Source of the DNA: an uncultured bacterium
GTDB lineage: Bacteria > Verrucomicrobiota > Lentisphaeria > Victivallales > UBA1829
Assembly: GCA_902778895.1 (NCBI GenBank)
Contig: CACYZF010000002.1
Coordinates: 204,574-268,573, forward strand
Length of the DNA stretch: 64,000 nt
Direction: 5' to 3'
A program made the translations under genes and the position numbers. The first letter of the stretch is position 1. Every line of letters starts with the position of its first letter. Of this stretch, positions 7,746 through 15,475 are shown piece after piece. The notes below the pieces were generated by a model that searched no databases, was not told the origin of the DNA, and worked only from the letters and a program-made list of their open reading frames with translations.

Positions 7746-8824
7746 AGACAATCGAAGTCGATCTATCGGAGATCAAACCATATCCCGGCAATCCGAGGAA
7801 CAACCGGAAAGCGGTTTCCGCGTGTGCGGCGAGCATCCGGCGGTTCGGGTACAAGAATCCGATCCTCGTCGATTCGGAGATGGTAATCATCTGCGGGCAT
7901 ACGCGGTTCGCGGCGCTGAAACGCCTGGGATTCCACCGGATCGCGGTGAACGTGGCGGACGACCTGACACCGGAACAGGTCAAGGCGTACCGCCTGGCAG
8001 ACAACAAAGTGGCGGAACAATCGGAATGGAATCCCGATCTGCTGAAACTCGAACTTGCCGACCTTTCGGGAATGGACCTTGATTTCAGCATGACGGAGTT
8101 CGGATTCACGCTGACGGACCTGTCCGGCATGATCGAAACGGCAGTAGGAAACGGCGAAAAAGAAAAAGACGACGAAACCTACTACGGAGAAGAGAGATTA
8201 AGGACAAATAACGCCTATAATTTAGAGATTTACAAAGACATACCGGAAAGCGAACTGGTGAAGCCGTGGAACATCCCGCGTCTGCGTCCGTGCAGCCACG
8301 TGCCGACCCGCCTGATCGACTTCAACGAGGCGATGACATCCACGGATTACGAGGCGGGAGTACATTTCTACATCGACGACTACCGCTTCGAGCGCATCTG
8401 GAACCAGCCGGAACGGTACATCGAGATATTGAGCCGCTTCGACTGCGTTCTGACGCCGGATTTCTCGCTGTACGAAGACATGCCGGAGGCCATGTGCATC
8501 TGGAACGTGTACCGTTCGCAGCTGATCGGGTGGAAGATGCAAGAAATGGGCCTGAAAGTGATTCCGACGATCCTGTGGCAGGAAGAACCGAGTTACGAAT
8601 ACTGTTTCTGCGGCGTACCGAACGGCGGGACGGTGAGCATATCGAGCGTAGGCATGGCGGCGAACGAGAAAGAGCGGAAGCGGTATCTGAAACAACTCCA
8701 TGACTGTCTGACGCGCATCCATCCGAAGACGATCCTGTTCTACGGCAGACTGCCGGAATACGATTTCGGCAAGATCAAAGTGGTGTCGTTCAAGAACAAG
8801 GCATTCAAGCACGGGAGCGAATAA
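7742..8824 (+). CDS. ParB-like domain fused to DUF4417-type domain
   Basis: 360 residues. Residues 1-130 are ParB/Srx-like: VDLSEIKPYPGNPRNN, ICGHTRFAALKRLG, and LADNKVAEQSEWNPD, the same order as in ParB-methylase fusions. After a short A/T-rich, low-complexity linker (about 140-155) the second half (PWNIPRLRPCSHVPTRLIDF, HFYIDDYRFERIWNQPERY, DFSLYEDMPEAMCIWNVYRSQ, ... FYGRLPEY) looks like DUF4417. In many phages the ParB part is fused to a DNA methylase; here DUF4417 takes that place. Starts by 4-base overlap with terS and ends overlapping the next ATG. Biochemical function is unknown. Confidence 0.7.
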   Translation: MKTIEVDLSEIKPYPGNPRNNRKAVSACAASIRRFGYKNPILVDSEMVIICGHTRFAALKRLGFHRIAVNVADDLTPEQVKAYRLADNKVAEQSEWNPDLLKLELADLSGMDLDFSMTEFGFTLTDLSGMIETAVGNGEKEKDDETYYGEERLRTNNAYNLEIYKDIPESELVKPWNIPRLRPCSHVPTRLIDFNEAMTSTDYEAGVHFYIDDYRFERIWNQPERYIEILSRFDCVLTPDFSLYEDMPEAMCIWNVYRSQLIGWKMQEMGLKVIPTILWQEEPSYEYCFCGVPNGGTVSISSVGMAANEKERKRYLKQLHDCLTRIHPKTILFYGRLPEYDFGKIKVVSFKNKAFKHGSE

Positions 8825-9351
8825 TGGGACGCAAGGGAAAGAGTTTCAGCGATCCGAACGTTGACAAAATCGAAGTTTACCGGGCGCACACGACACAGCA
8901 TCCGCTTGTCATGGGAAACCAGCGCGTTCCGCGAAGCCTGGCAAACGGAACGCCGGGCGAAGCGCGGAAGAAGATCATGGAGCAGTTTCGGAAAAGCGCG
9001 TCCGGGAATCCGCCCCTGCGGGCGCACGGAATCACCGCGCCGATCATCTTCAACGAAAAGTCCCTGAAACACGATTTTTCGAGAAACCTCATGTCCCGGC
9101 AACGGCTTTCCATCCTGACGAACTACGAGCGCATGGATCAGCTTCTTCGCGGAGGGACGGTGCTGGAACGCCGCATCAACACGGCAAACCGAAGCGGAAA
9201 GGAAGTCCCGGCGAAAAAGAACTGGGAACGGTTCTGGGAAGTGAAAGGGAGCGTGATGATCGGGAACAAACGGCACAGGTTCACCTTCTCCATCTATCAG
9301 GAAAAGTGGAAGAGGAACGCGAACATCTACGATTTCACGTTGAAGAGATAA
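8824..9351 (+). CDS. Unknown basic phage protein (possible polyvalent-protein nuclease-like domain)
   Basis: 175 residues, start overlapping the stop of the upstream gene (TAATG). Rich in Lys/Arg. The C-terminal part, WEVKGSVMIGNKRHRFTFSI ... NIYDFTLKR, has the strand pattern of barnase/LPD3-like domains in phage polyvalent proteins, but I see no firm catalytic signature. Next to a JAB-type gene and the terminases, it may be injected with DNA. This is inference. Confidence 0.45.
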   Translation: MGRKGKSFSDPNVDKIEVYRAHTTQHPLVMGNQRVPRSLANGTPGEARKKIMEQFRKSASGNPPLRAHGITAPIIFNEKSLKHDFSRNLMSRQRLSILTNYERMDQLLRGGTVLERRINTANRSGKEVPAKKNWERFWEVKGSVMIGNKRHRFTFSIYQEKWKRNANIYDFTLKR

Positions 9352-9359
9352 AAAAAAGA

Positions 9360-9430
9360 AACGCCCCGAAGAATCGCATCAAGTCTTTTGGACCGGCAGT
9401 GTTCCCCGTAAGGGGATGTATCAGGGCGTT
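9360..9430 (+). ncRNA. Candidate structured RNA between phage genes
   Basis: Outer stem AACGCCC (9360-9366) with GGGCGTT (9424-9430) encloses a strong hairpin TCCCC-GTAA-GGGGA (9403-9416). No coding potential is seen. It is not followed by a T run, so it is not a plain terminator. Could be an untranslated regulatory element, a processed RNA, or chance. Confidence 0.3.
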
Positions 9431-9498
9431 ATGGAATACTATACCCCCGAAACGGCGAAAGTCAAGGCCGATCCAGAATTTTTTCAAGATTTTTCCGA

Positions 9499-9519
9499 GG
9501 TTGACGGCGCGGGGTATGG
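9499..9519 (+). promoter_or_regulatory. GGTTGAC phage element, copy 2 (before JAB-type gene)
   Basis: GGTTGACGGCGCGGGGTATGG, 48 bases before the ATG at 9547. The GGTTGAC part is exact; the downstream GCT is degenerate (GGT). Confidence 0.45.
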
Positions 9520-9546
9520 TAAACACCAACAGAAAGGAATCGAAGC

Positions 9547-10323
9547 ATGAAATTCTCTTATTTCCAGGCGGTTTTCACGCAGTTTTCCCATTGGCCTCTT
9601 GATTCGGAAGGCCGTTTCTTCCTGTGTTCGCGTCCGATCCGCGTATGGGACGCGGAGACGGACAAGACCACGAAATTCAAGTCCATGCGGGAAGCCTGGG
9701 ATTTCGCATTCGACGGCAAGCGGACGGTGGAAGACGCGCTGAAAGGCATCGAGCGGTTCGAGCTTCCGGCATTGACCGGAAGAAAGGGCGGGTCATCCGA
9801 CATGAAGGATTTCAAATTCGACCATGCGAGAGACAAGGGAAACGGCGAGGCAATCCGGCACATGAACGCGGAAGCGAACACGCGGATCAAAGTCAAGACC
9901 GAGAAAGACGCGATCAAGTATTTTTCCGATCTCTACACCGGGGCGGATCACGAATACGGCATGGCGATCGACGAACAAGGGTACGTCCACAACTACATCG
10001 AGGGGGGAGCGCATTCCGTTCCGATCCACGGAAAAAGGGGGCAGCTTCTTGTGCATAACCATCCCAGCGGCGGCGCATTTTCCGACGGCGATCTGATCGT
10101 AGCGGCCCGCGGAACAGAGAGCGGAATCGTCGCAATCGGGAAAGGCGGAGACTACTATTTCAGGAAGAAGGGCGGGCATTTCAAAGGCCCGCAGTTCGAG
10201 CGGGCAGTAAAGACCGCGAAGCTGCGCGGCACGGACTACGACGACGCGGCGCGGCGGTGGCTTCGCGCGAACCAGAAGAAATACGGCTACATCTTCCAGT
10301 TCGTCCCGCGCAAGAAATCGTAA
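9547..10323 (+). CDS. JAB/MPN-type (RadC-like) metallo-hydrolase domain protein
   Basis: 258 residues, ATG 9547 with AAAGGA upstream. Residues about 160-185 read LLVHNHPSGGAFSDGDL, the H-x-H-P-S-x(4)-S-x(2)-D core of JAB/MPN (JAMM) zinc peptidases and RadC-like proteins. An EYGMAIDEQGYVHNYIEGG segment precedes it, as in phage JAB domains; the usual upstream glutamate cannot be assigned with confidence. The N-terminal ~80 residues look like an unrelated module (RFFLCSRPIRVWDAETDKTTKFKSMREAWDF). Phage JAB proteins are thought to cleave ubiquitin-like or virion proteins; no substrate gene is evident here. Confidence 0.65.
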   Translation: MKFSYFQAVFTQFSHWPLDSEGRFFLCSRPIRVWDAETDKTTKFKSMREAWDFAFDGKRTVEDALKGIERFELPALTGRKGGSSDMKDFKFDHARDKGNGEAIRHMNAEANTRIKVKTEKDAIKYFSDLYTGADHEYGMAIDEQGYVHNYIEGGAHSVPIHGKRGQLLVHNHPSGGAFSDGDLIVAARGTESGIVAIGKGGDYYFRKKGGHFKGPQFERAVKTAKLRGTDYDDAARRWLRANQKKYGYIFQFVPRKKS

Positions 10324-10328
10324 TCGGC

Positions 10329-10349
10329 GGTTGACCGGAGACGCTTATT
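10329..10349 (+). promoter_or_regulatory. GGTTGAC phage element, copy 3 (before tRNAs and terL)
   Basis: GGTTGACCGGAGACGCTTAT: exact GGTTGAC, 7 bases, GCT. It lies ahead of the two tRNA genes and the large terminase, so these may be co-transcribed. The 10350-10484 stretch after it shows no gene. Confidence 0.55.
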
Positions 10350-10484
10350 TGTCGGGGGACGCTGCCCCATGAAGCATTGTGGTGATGCAAGCGCGAACGC
10401 TTCTCTTCCGCTTTCTTTCGATGCGTTCGGGTGTTTGGGGCAACCAGACGGATCGCAACCGTGCGTCCTCCCGGCGCCAATGTT

Positions 10485-10560
10485 CCCGTGTGTCCGGGCT
10501 GGGTGACGGAACGGTCTGCAAAACCGCTATTGCTGGGTTCGATCCCCAGGCACGGGTCCA
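10485..10560 (+). tRNA. tRNA-Cys (GCA), phage-encoded
   Basis: 76 bases. Acceptor CCCGTGT/GCACGGG, anticodon arm with loop CTGCAAA (anticodon GCA), T arm CTGGG-TTCGATC-CCCAG, discriminator T, and an encoded CCA end (10558-10560). It lies 7 bases before a tRNA-Gln. Confidence 0.9.
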
Positions 10561-10567
10561 TCGACTC

Positions 10568-10641
10568 GGAGCCGTGGTGTAGCGGCAGCACAACAGGTTT
10601 TGGTCCTGTCGGGCAGGGTTCAAATCCCTGCGGCTTCCCCA
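10568..10641 (+). tRNA. tRNA-Gln (TTG), phage-encoded
   Basis: 74 bases. Acceptor GGAGCCG/CGGCTTC, anticodon stem ACAGG/CCTGT with loop TTTTGGT (anticodon TTG), T arm with GGTTCAAATCC, and an encoded CCA (10639-10641). It ends 20 bases before the terminase large subunit start. Confidence 0.92.
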
Positions 10642-10661
10642 AATGTCTTTGAGGTCAACAC

Positions 10662-12107
10662 ATGGAAAGTCCAGAAGAGATTACCTATCAACTCCACGCG
10701 CGACAGGGAGAGGTACTGCTATCCCCTGCGAACGAAATCCTGTACGGCGGGGCGGCGGGCGGCGGGAAGTCGCACCTGATGAGAATCCTCGCGATCCTGT
10801 GCTGCATGTACGTTCCGGGGCTTCAAGTCTATCTGTTCCGGCGTTACAGCGCGGACCTGATCCAGAACCATTTCAACGGTCCGACAGGCTTCCCCGAACT
10901 GCTTGCGCCCTTCATCGATGCGGATTATTGCAAAATCACATACTCGCCGAACGCGGAAATCCGGTTCTGGAACGGATCAAAAATCCTGGCCTGCCACTGC
11001 CAGCACGAAAAAGACGTGGAAAGGTTTCGCGGCGCGGAAATGCATCTGCTCCTTATCGATGAACTGACGCTTCTTTCGGAATACATCTACAGGTATTTGC
11101 GCGGACGATGCCGCGTGAGCGACAGGCTCGTGATCCCCGACAAACTGAAAGCGGCATACCCCGGCATCCGGTTTCCGAAGATCGTGTGCGGCACGAACCC
11201 GACCGGTCCGGGTCATAACTGGGTGAAATCGACGTTTGTCGATCCGGCAAAGCCCGGGGTGATATGGAGAGCGCCGAAGGAAGAGGGCGGTTTGCTGCGG
11301 CAGTTCATTCCGGCGCGTCTCGCCGACAATCCATCCCTGAACGAAGAGGAATACATGGCGACGCTCCAAGGCCTTGGCCCGTCATGGCTCGTCAAGGCAA
11401 TGGCGGAGGGCAACTGGAACGTCAAGGCGGGCGGCGCGTTCGACGACCTGTGGAACGAAGACACGCACACCATGCCGAAGTTCAAAATCCCCGAAACATG
11501 GTACGTCGACCGGACTTTCGACTGGGGTACGACCAAGCCCTGGGGCTGCCTGTATTTCGCGGAAAGCGACGGCTCCGACGCCATCATGCCGGACGGCACG
11601 GAAATCCCCACGATCCGCGGCGACATCTTCGTGATCGATGAACTGTACGGATGTTCCGGCAAGGCAGACACCGGAACCGGGGAAGTGCCGAAAGAGGTCG
11701 CCGAGAAGATCAAGGCGCGAGACAAGGAACTGCAACTTGACGTCCACGACGGCGCGGCGGACAGCGCGATCTTCGGCGACCAATGGGGGCGGGGCCACAC
11801 GATAGCCCGGAGTTTCGCGGACAACGGCGTGTACTGGCGTCATGCCGACAAATCGCCCGGAAGCCGGAAAAACGGTCTGGTAACGATCCGCGAACGGCTG
11901 AAAAACACGCTGATCCGCGAACACGAACCGGGTCTTTTCGTCTTCGACCACTGCCGACATTTCCTTCGGACCGTGCCGAGCCTGCAATACGCCCAGAACG
12001 GCGACGAGGACGTCGACACGACACAGGAAGACCACCTGTACGACTGTCTTCGGTATCGCCTGAACAGCAAAATCCACAGCGAAGCGACATCGGACACATT
12101 TCTATAG
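10662..12107 (+). CDS. terL: Terminase large subunit
   Basis: 481 residues. The N-terminal ATPase has Walker A GGAAGGGKS (residues 29-37) and Walker B LLLIDE (129-134), followed by the coupling region VCGTNPTGPGHNW. The C-terminal nuclease domain has DWGTTKPWG (about 286) as the first acidic metal site and later VHDGAADSAIF and DCLRYRL, consistent with the RNase H-like fold. The size matches siphophage large terminases. It pumps DNA into the prohead. It follows two tRNA genes and precedes the tape measure gene, not the portal, which is unusual. Confidence 0.95.
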   Translation: MESPEEITYQLHARQGEVLLSPANEILYGGAAGGGKSHLMRILAILCCMYVPGLQVYLFRRYSADLIQNHFNGPTGFPELLAPFIDADYCKITYSPNAEIRFWNGSKILACHCQHEKDVERFRGAEMHLLLIDELTLLSEYIYRYLRGRCRVSDRLVIPDKLKAAYPGIRFPKIVCGTNPTGPGHNWVKSTFVDPAKPGVIWRAPKEEGGLLRQFIPARLADNPSLNEEEYMATLQGLGPSWLVKAMAEGNWNVKAGGAFDDLWNEDTHTMPKFKIPETWYVDRTFDWGTTKPWGCLYFAESDGSDAIMPDGTEIPTIRGDIFVIDELYGCSGKADTGTGEVPKEVAEKIKARDKELQLDVHDGAADSAIFGDQWGRGHTIARSFADNGVYWRHADKSPGSRKNGLVTIRERLKNTLIREHEPGLFVFDHCRHFLRTVPSLQYAQNGDEDVDTTQEDHLYDCLRYRLNSKIHSEATSDTFL

Positions 12108-12130
12108 TGCGATGAGACGGCTTTCTTTCC

Positions 12131-12151
12131 GGTTGACGCTTCCCGCTTTGT
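12131..12151 (+). promoter_or_regulatory. GGTTGAC phage element, copy 4 (before tape measure)
   Basis: GGTTGACGCTTCCCGCTTTG: exact GGTTGAC, 7 bases, GCT. It lies in the 81-base gap between terL and the tape measure gene. Confidence 0.55.
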
Positions 12152-12188
12152 TAAGAACTGAAAACACGCGCGGAAACGGAGCTGCATC

Positions 12189-15100
12189 ATGGCAACGGAC
12201 ATTACGACTTTGGCTATCGCCCTGCAAAGCAAAGAGGCGGAAAGCAACCTTAAAATCTTCAACGAACTGCTTGCAACCGGAAGCACGAACGCGAAGAAAA
12301 TGGAGCGCATGACAATCGGCGTGGACGTCGACGCCGCGCTTCAACAGCTCAATGCGCTCCGCACATCCTACGAAGAAATCGCCAAGACGGCGCAGAACAT
12401 TCATTTCGACATGGGAATCACCCCGGAGATGTTCGCGCCGAAAGCCGAACCGTCCGTGGACGCTTCCGCCCTGGAAGAACTCAAAGCGTTTTTCCAAGAG
12501 CAAGCGGAAGCGGTACGGAAACAGGCGGAACTTGTCAGCGATGCGATGGAAAAAATGGGCGCCGGGGCGGAACGCGCGGGCGGATCGGTCCGAACCGCCG
12601 GAGAATCCATGCGCGGGGCGGGCGCGGCAGCCGGGGAATACGCCCTGAAAGTCCGCGAGGTGGCGGCCGCGAAAAAGGAACTGGAAAAACTTGCCGCGAA
12701 AGCGGACGCTGACGGACAGGCGGCGTATGAAGCCGACAAGAGGGCGCGGGATGCGAAGCACGATCTGATCGTTGCGGAAAGGGAACTGCAAAAGGTTTCC
12801 GAACAACTTTCCAAGACGCACATGGGCGGCGCGGGCGACATCATGGCGCTTGCGTCCAAGGAAGACGCGCTGAAACAGGAAGTCAACAGCCTGTCCGAAG
12901 CCTACAAGAAAGCCCAGGCGGAAGCGGATAAATTCAGCGCGAAACTCGACGTTTCCGCCGGAAAAGCGGACGAAGCGCGGGCCAAATACAACCAGCTCAA
13001 CAATGAACTCGCCGGAATCCCGAAGCCGACCGGAAAAGCGGGCGCGGCGGTCGATGCGTTTTCCAAAGGAGCGAAACAAGCCGGAACAACGGTGACGAAA
13101 CTGGCTCGTGGCTTCAACGCCGTGGCGTTCGCCGGCGGCGCGGCGATCCCCGGACTTTCCAAATTGGGAATGGCGATCAGCATGTTCGCGTACTCCGGGC
13201 CGTATGTCGGCGCGGCGGTCGTCGGAATGGGAGTTCTTACGACCGCGATCAAGAAAGTCCGCGAACAGAGCGAACGAGAAGAACAATACATCCGGGAGAG
13301 CGCGGAACGCGCCATGAAGAGCGCACAGGAAGCGAAAGATTTCGTTTCCGAAAGCGAAGAATCCTGGAAGCGTTTGGACGAACTTTCCAATATCGGCGAC
13401 CTGACGAACGCCCAGAACGAGGAAGCGACAGCGATCATCAAACGGCTTACGGAAGTTTACGGAGACCTCGGACTTGAAATCGACAAGACAACCGGGAAAC
13501 TGATCGGCTACAACGAAGCAAGAGCGAAAGCAAACAAAGAAGACCGTGAACTGTCGGAAGGGCGGCTGGAGTATTCCGCAAAAGAGGCGCAGAAAGTCCT
13601 TGACAAAGCCATTGAAGATTTCCAGAAAAAGGCCGGTCATAAGGAAATGTCCTACTCCTACGGAAGGATCGGCGCGTTCGTTCCATATTTTGAAGAAATC
13701 AAATCAAACCTGATTGGAATGATTCAGGACAGCAACGTTTCGGATGCGGAAAGGCTACGCGAGATTGACCGAATCCTACAGGATGCCGAAGCAATACGAA
13801 ACGGAGAAAAAAGAGTTGAATATATAGAAACTGGCGTTACATCCGATGGGGTTAGTTTTCAAGGCAAAGTAACGATCAGCAAGAAAGAAGCGGATGATTT
13901 CATCAAGAGCATTCAAACTCTAAAGGAAGAACTCGACAAGGCGACCGATGCAAAAAACGCCCTCGAAAAGTTCAAACTGAAAGAATTTGAAGAAGCCAAC
14001 AAGAAAATCGAAGCGGCGCGAAACTCTTTGACAAAGGCTGAATCCGGGCTTGTCAAGGAGAACGGCAAATACCGCCTTGCAACTGACGAAGACGCGAGCA
14101 AGGCGCGTTCGGCGCGTCTTCAAGAGATCAATAAGGAACTGAAAGAACAGACCACGGACGAGGCGAAACGCCTTGCCCTGCGCGCCGAGTACGCAAGCCT
14201 CGTAAAGTCCGAACTCCAATATCAAACCCGCCTTAAACAGGAACGGGAGAGAGAAGCGGAAGCCGCGAGAAAGGCAATGGAAGCCGAAAAGAAACAGGCG
14301 GAACAACAGGCAGAAGCGGAACGGAAGAAAGTCGAAACGGCGAAAGAGCATCTGAAAACCATTTCGGCTGCGTACACCATCGACAAAACAAGCGGCGCAC
14401 TCCGGGAGAAGAACGCGGACGAAAAGGCGAACGACCGCCTGGACGAGATCGCCGACCTGAAAGAGCAGATCAAGAGCCTTTCCGGCACGGCGGCACGGCG
14501 CGACGCGACGCCGGAAGAACTCAAGCAATGGGGCAAGCGGTACAATCCCCTGACGGGGAAGATGGACGGTGACCAGAAACAATCCGGGTGGCGCGGGCTT
14601 CTTTTGGACGGGAAAGGCGGTTTTATGACCGAGGTTTCGCGCGGTAAAGAAATCAACGGAAAAGAAGTCGAATTTCCGCTGATCGTGCCGGACAGCACGG
14701 AAGAAGAACTGGTAAAGATCGCCCGGATCGCGCACGGCGAGTTCGTGGACGAGCGGGACATCATGGCAATCGAAGAAAAGGCGTTATCGTTCGCGAAGAA
14801 ACGCCTCGCCGAAGGGAAATCCCCGTTCTTCAACGGAGACGCGGCAGACGAGGCACTGCGGAACGTCAACGCCAATTCGGAAGCGTTCGCACAACTGGCC
14901 GAGGCACAGACGCGGCTCGTTCAACTCCAATCCGAACAAAGCCAGTACGCCGAATCCCTGAAAGCGGCGCAACAGGCGAACGAGGACGCGCGGAAGGGGT
15001 ACGTGTTCGACAAGAGCGGTGCAGTTCTCCGGCGGAAGACGGAAGAAGAACTTCGTCTCGAACAGGCGAAAGAGATCGAGGCGGCGCGGAAGCGGGTGGC

Positions 15101-15443
15101 CGAAACGCAGTCCGGCACACAGGAACGGCTGAACGCGGAAGCGGAACTGACGCGGCTCGAAATCGAAGCGTACAACATGCGGAAGAAGAGCAACACGGCG
15201 GCCATGCTGAACGAAGCGAGAACGAACAACAGCCGCATGGTCCAGGGGATCGAAGCGCGGAGCGCGGCGGCAATGGCACTGCAAGCGCGAACCTTCCGGC
15301 GCGACGAAAGCGAGACGGCGATCCTGAAAGACACGAAGGACGTGAACACGGACATCCGCAGCATCGTCCAGAACATCTTCACGTCCGCGAACGACTTCCG
15401 CGCCATGTTCAGCGACATCAACAACAAACTCCAATCCGTATAA
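12189..15443 (+). CDS. Tape measure protein
   Basis: 1084 residues, the longest phage gene here. The N-terminal third is coiled coil (AKKELEKLAAKADADGQ and similar). Residues about 310-355 are hydrophobic and glycine-rich (VAFAGGAAIPGLSKLGMAI ... VGAAVVGMGVLTTAI), as in tape measures. A long helical part follows. Three related segments with a 'Y-x-x-D-K-x-(S)GALR-K' beginning occur near residues 625, 725 and 935. Residues about 775-880 carry an embedded domain (RYNPLTGKMDGD, WRGLLLDGKGGFMTEVSRG, EFPLIVPDSTEEEL, KRLAEGKSPFF) seen in other phage virion proteins. It sets tail length and is ejected with DNA. In typical siphophages it follows the tail assembly chaperone; here the chaperone lies 21 kb downstream. 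Confidence 0.8.
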   Translation: MATDITTLAIALQSKEAESNLKIFNELLATGSTNAKKMERMTIGVDVDAALQQLNALRTSYEEIAKTAQNIHFDMGITPEMFAPKAEPSVDASALEELKAFFQEQAEAVRKQAELVSDAMEKMGAGAERAGGSVRTAGESMRGAGAAAGEYALKVREVAAAKKELEKLAAKADADGQAAYEADKRARDAKHDLIVAERELQKVSEQLSKTHMGGAGDIMALASKEDALKQEVNSLSEAYKKAQAEADKFSAKLDVSAGKADEARAKYNQLNNELAGIPKPTGKAGAAVDAFSKGAKQAGTTVTKLARGFNAVAFAGGAAIPGLSKLGMAISMFAYSGPYVGAAVVGMGVLTTAIKKVREQSEREEQYIRESAERAMKSAQEAKDFVSESEESWKRLDELSNIGDLTNAQNEEATAIIKRLTEVYGDLGLEIDKTTGKLIGYNEARAKANKEDRELSEGRLEYSAKEAQKVLDKAIEDFQKKAGHKEMSYSYGRIGAFVPYFEEIKSNLIGMIQDSNVSDAERLREIDRILQDAEAIRNGEKRVEYIETGVTSDGVSFQGKVTISKKEADDFIKSIQTLKEELDKATDAKNALEKFKLKEFEEANKKIEAARNSLTKAESGLVKENGKYRLATDEDASKARSARLQEINKELKEQTTDEAKRLALRAEYASLVKSELQYQTRLKQEREREAEAARKAMEAEKKQAEQQAEAERKKVETAKEHLKTISAAYTIDKTSGALREKNADEKANDRLDEIADLKEQIKSLSGTAARRDATPEELKQWGKRYNPLTGKMDGDQKQSGWRGLLLDGKGGFMTEVSRGKEINGKEVEFPLIVPDSTEEELVKIARIAHGEFVDERDIMAIEEKALSFAKKRLAEGKSPFFNGDAADEALRNVNANSEAFAQLAEAQTRLVQLQSEQSQYAESLKAAQQANEDARKGYVFDKSGAVLRRKTEEELRLEQAKEIEAARKRVAETQSGTQERLNAEAELTRLEIEAYNMRKKSNTAAMLNEARTNNSRMVQGIEARSAAAMALQARTFRRDESETAILKDTKDVNTDIRSIVQNIFTSANDFRAMFSDINNKLQSV

Positions 15444-15475
15444 ACAAACCACAACACGAAACAGGAGACAAAAAC

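Noticed and set aside
10360..10484. A third tRNA upstream of tRNA-Cys
   Set aside because: A partial T-arm-like GGTTGCGATCC is present on the minus strand, but no complete cloverleaf can be drawn.
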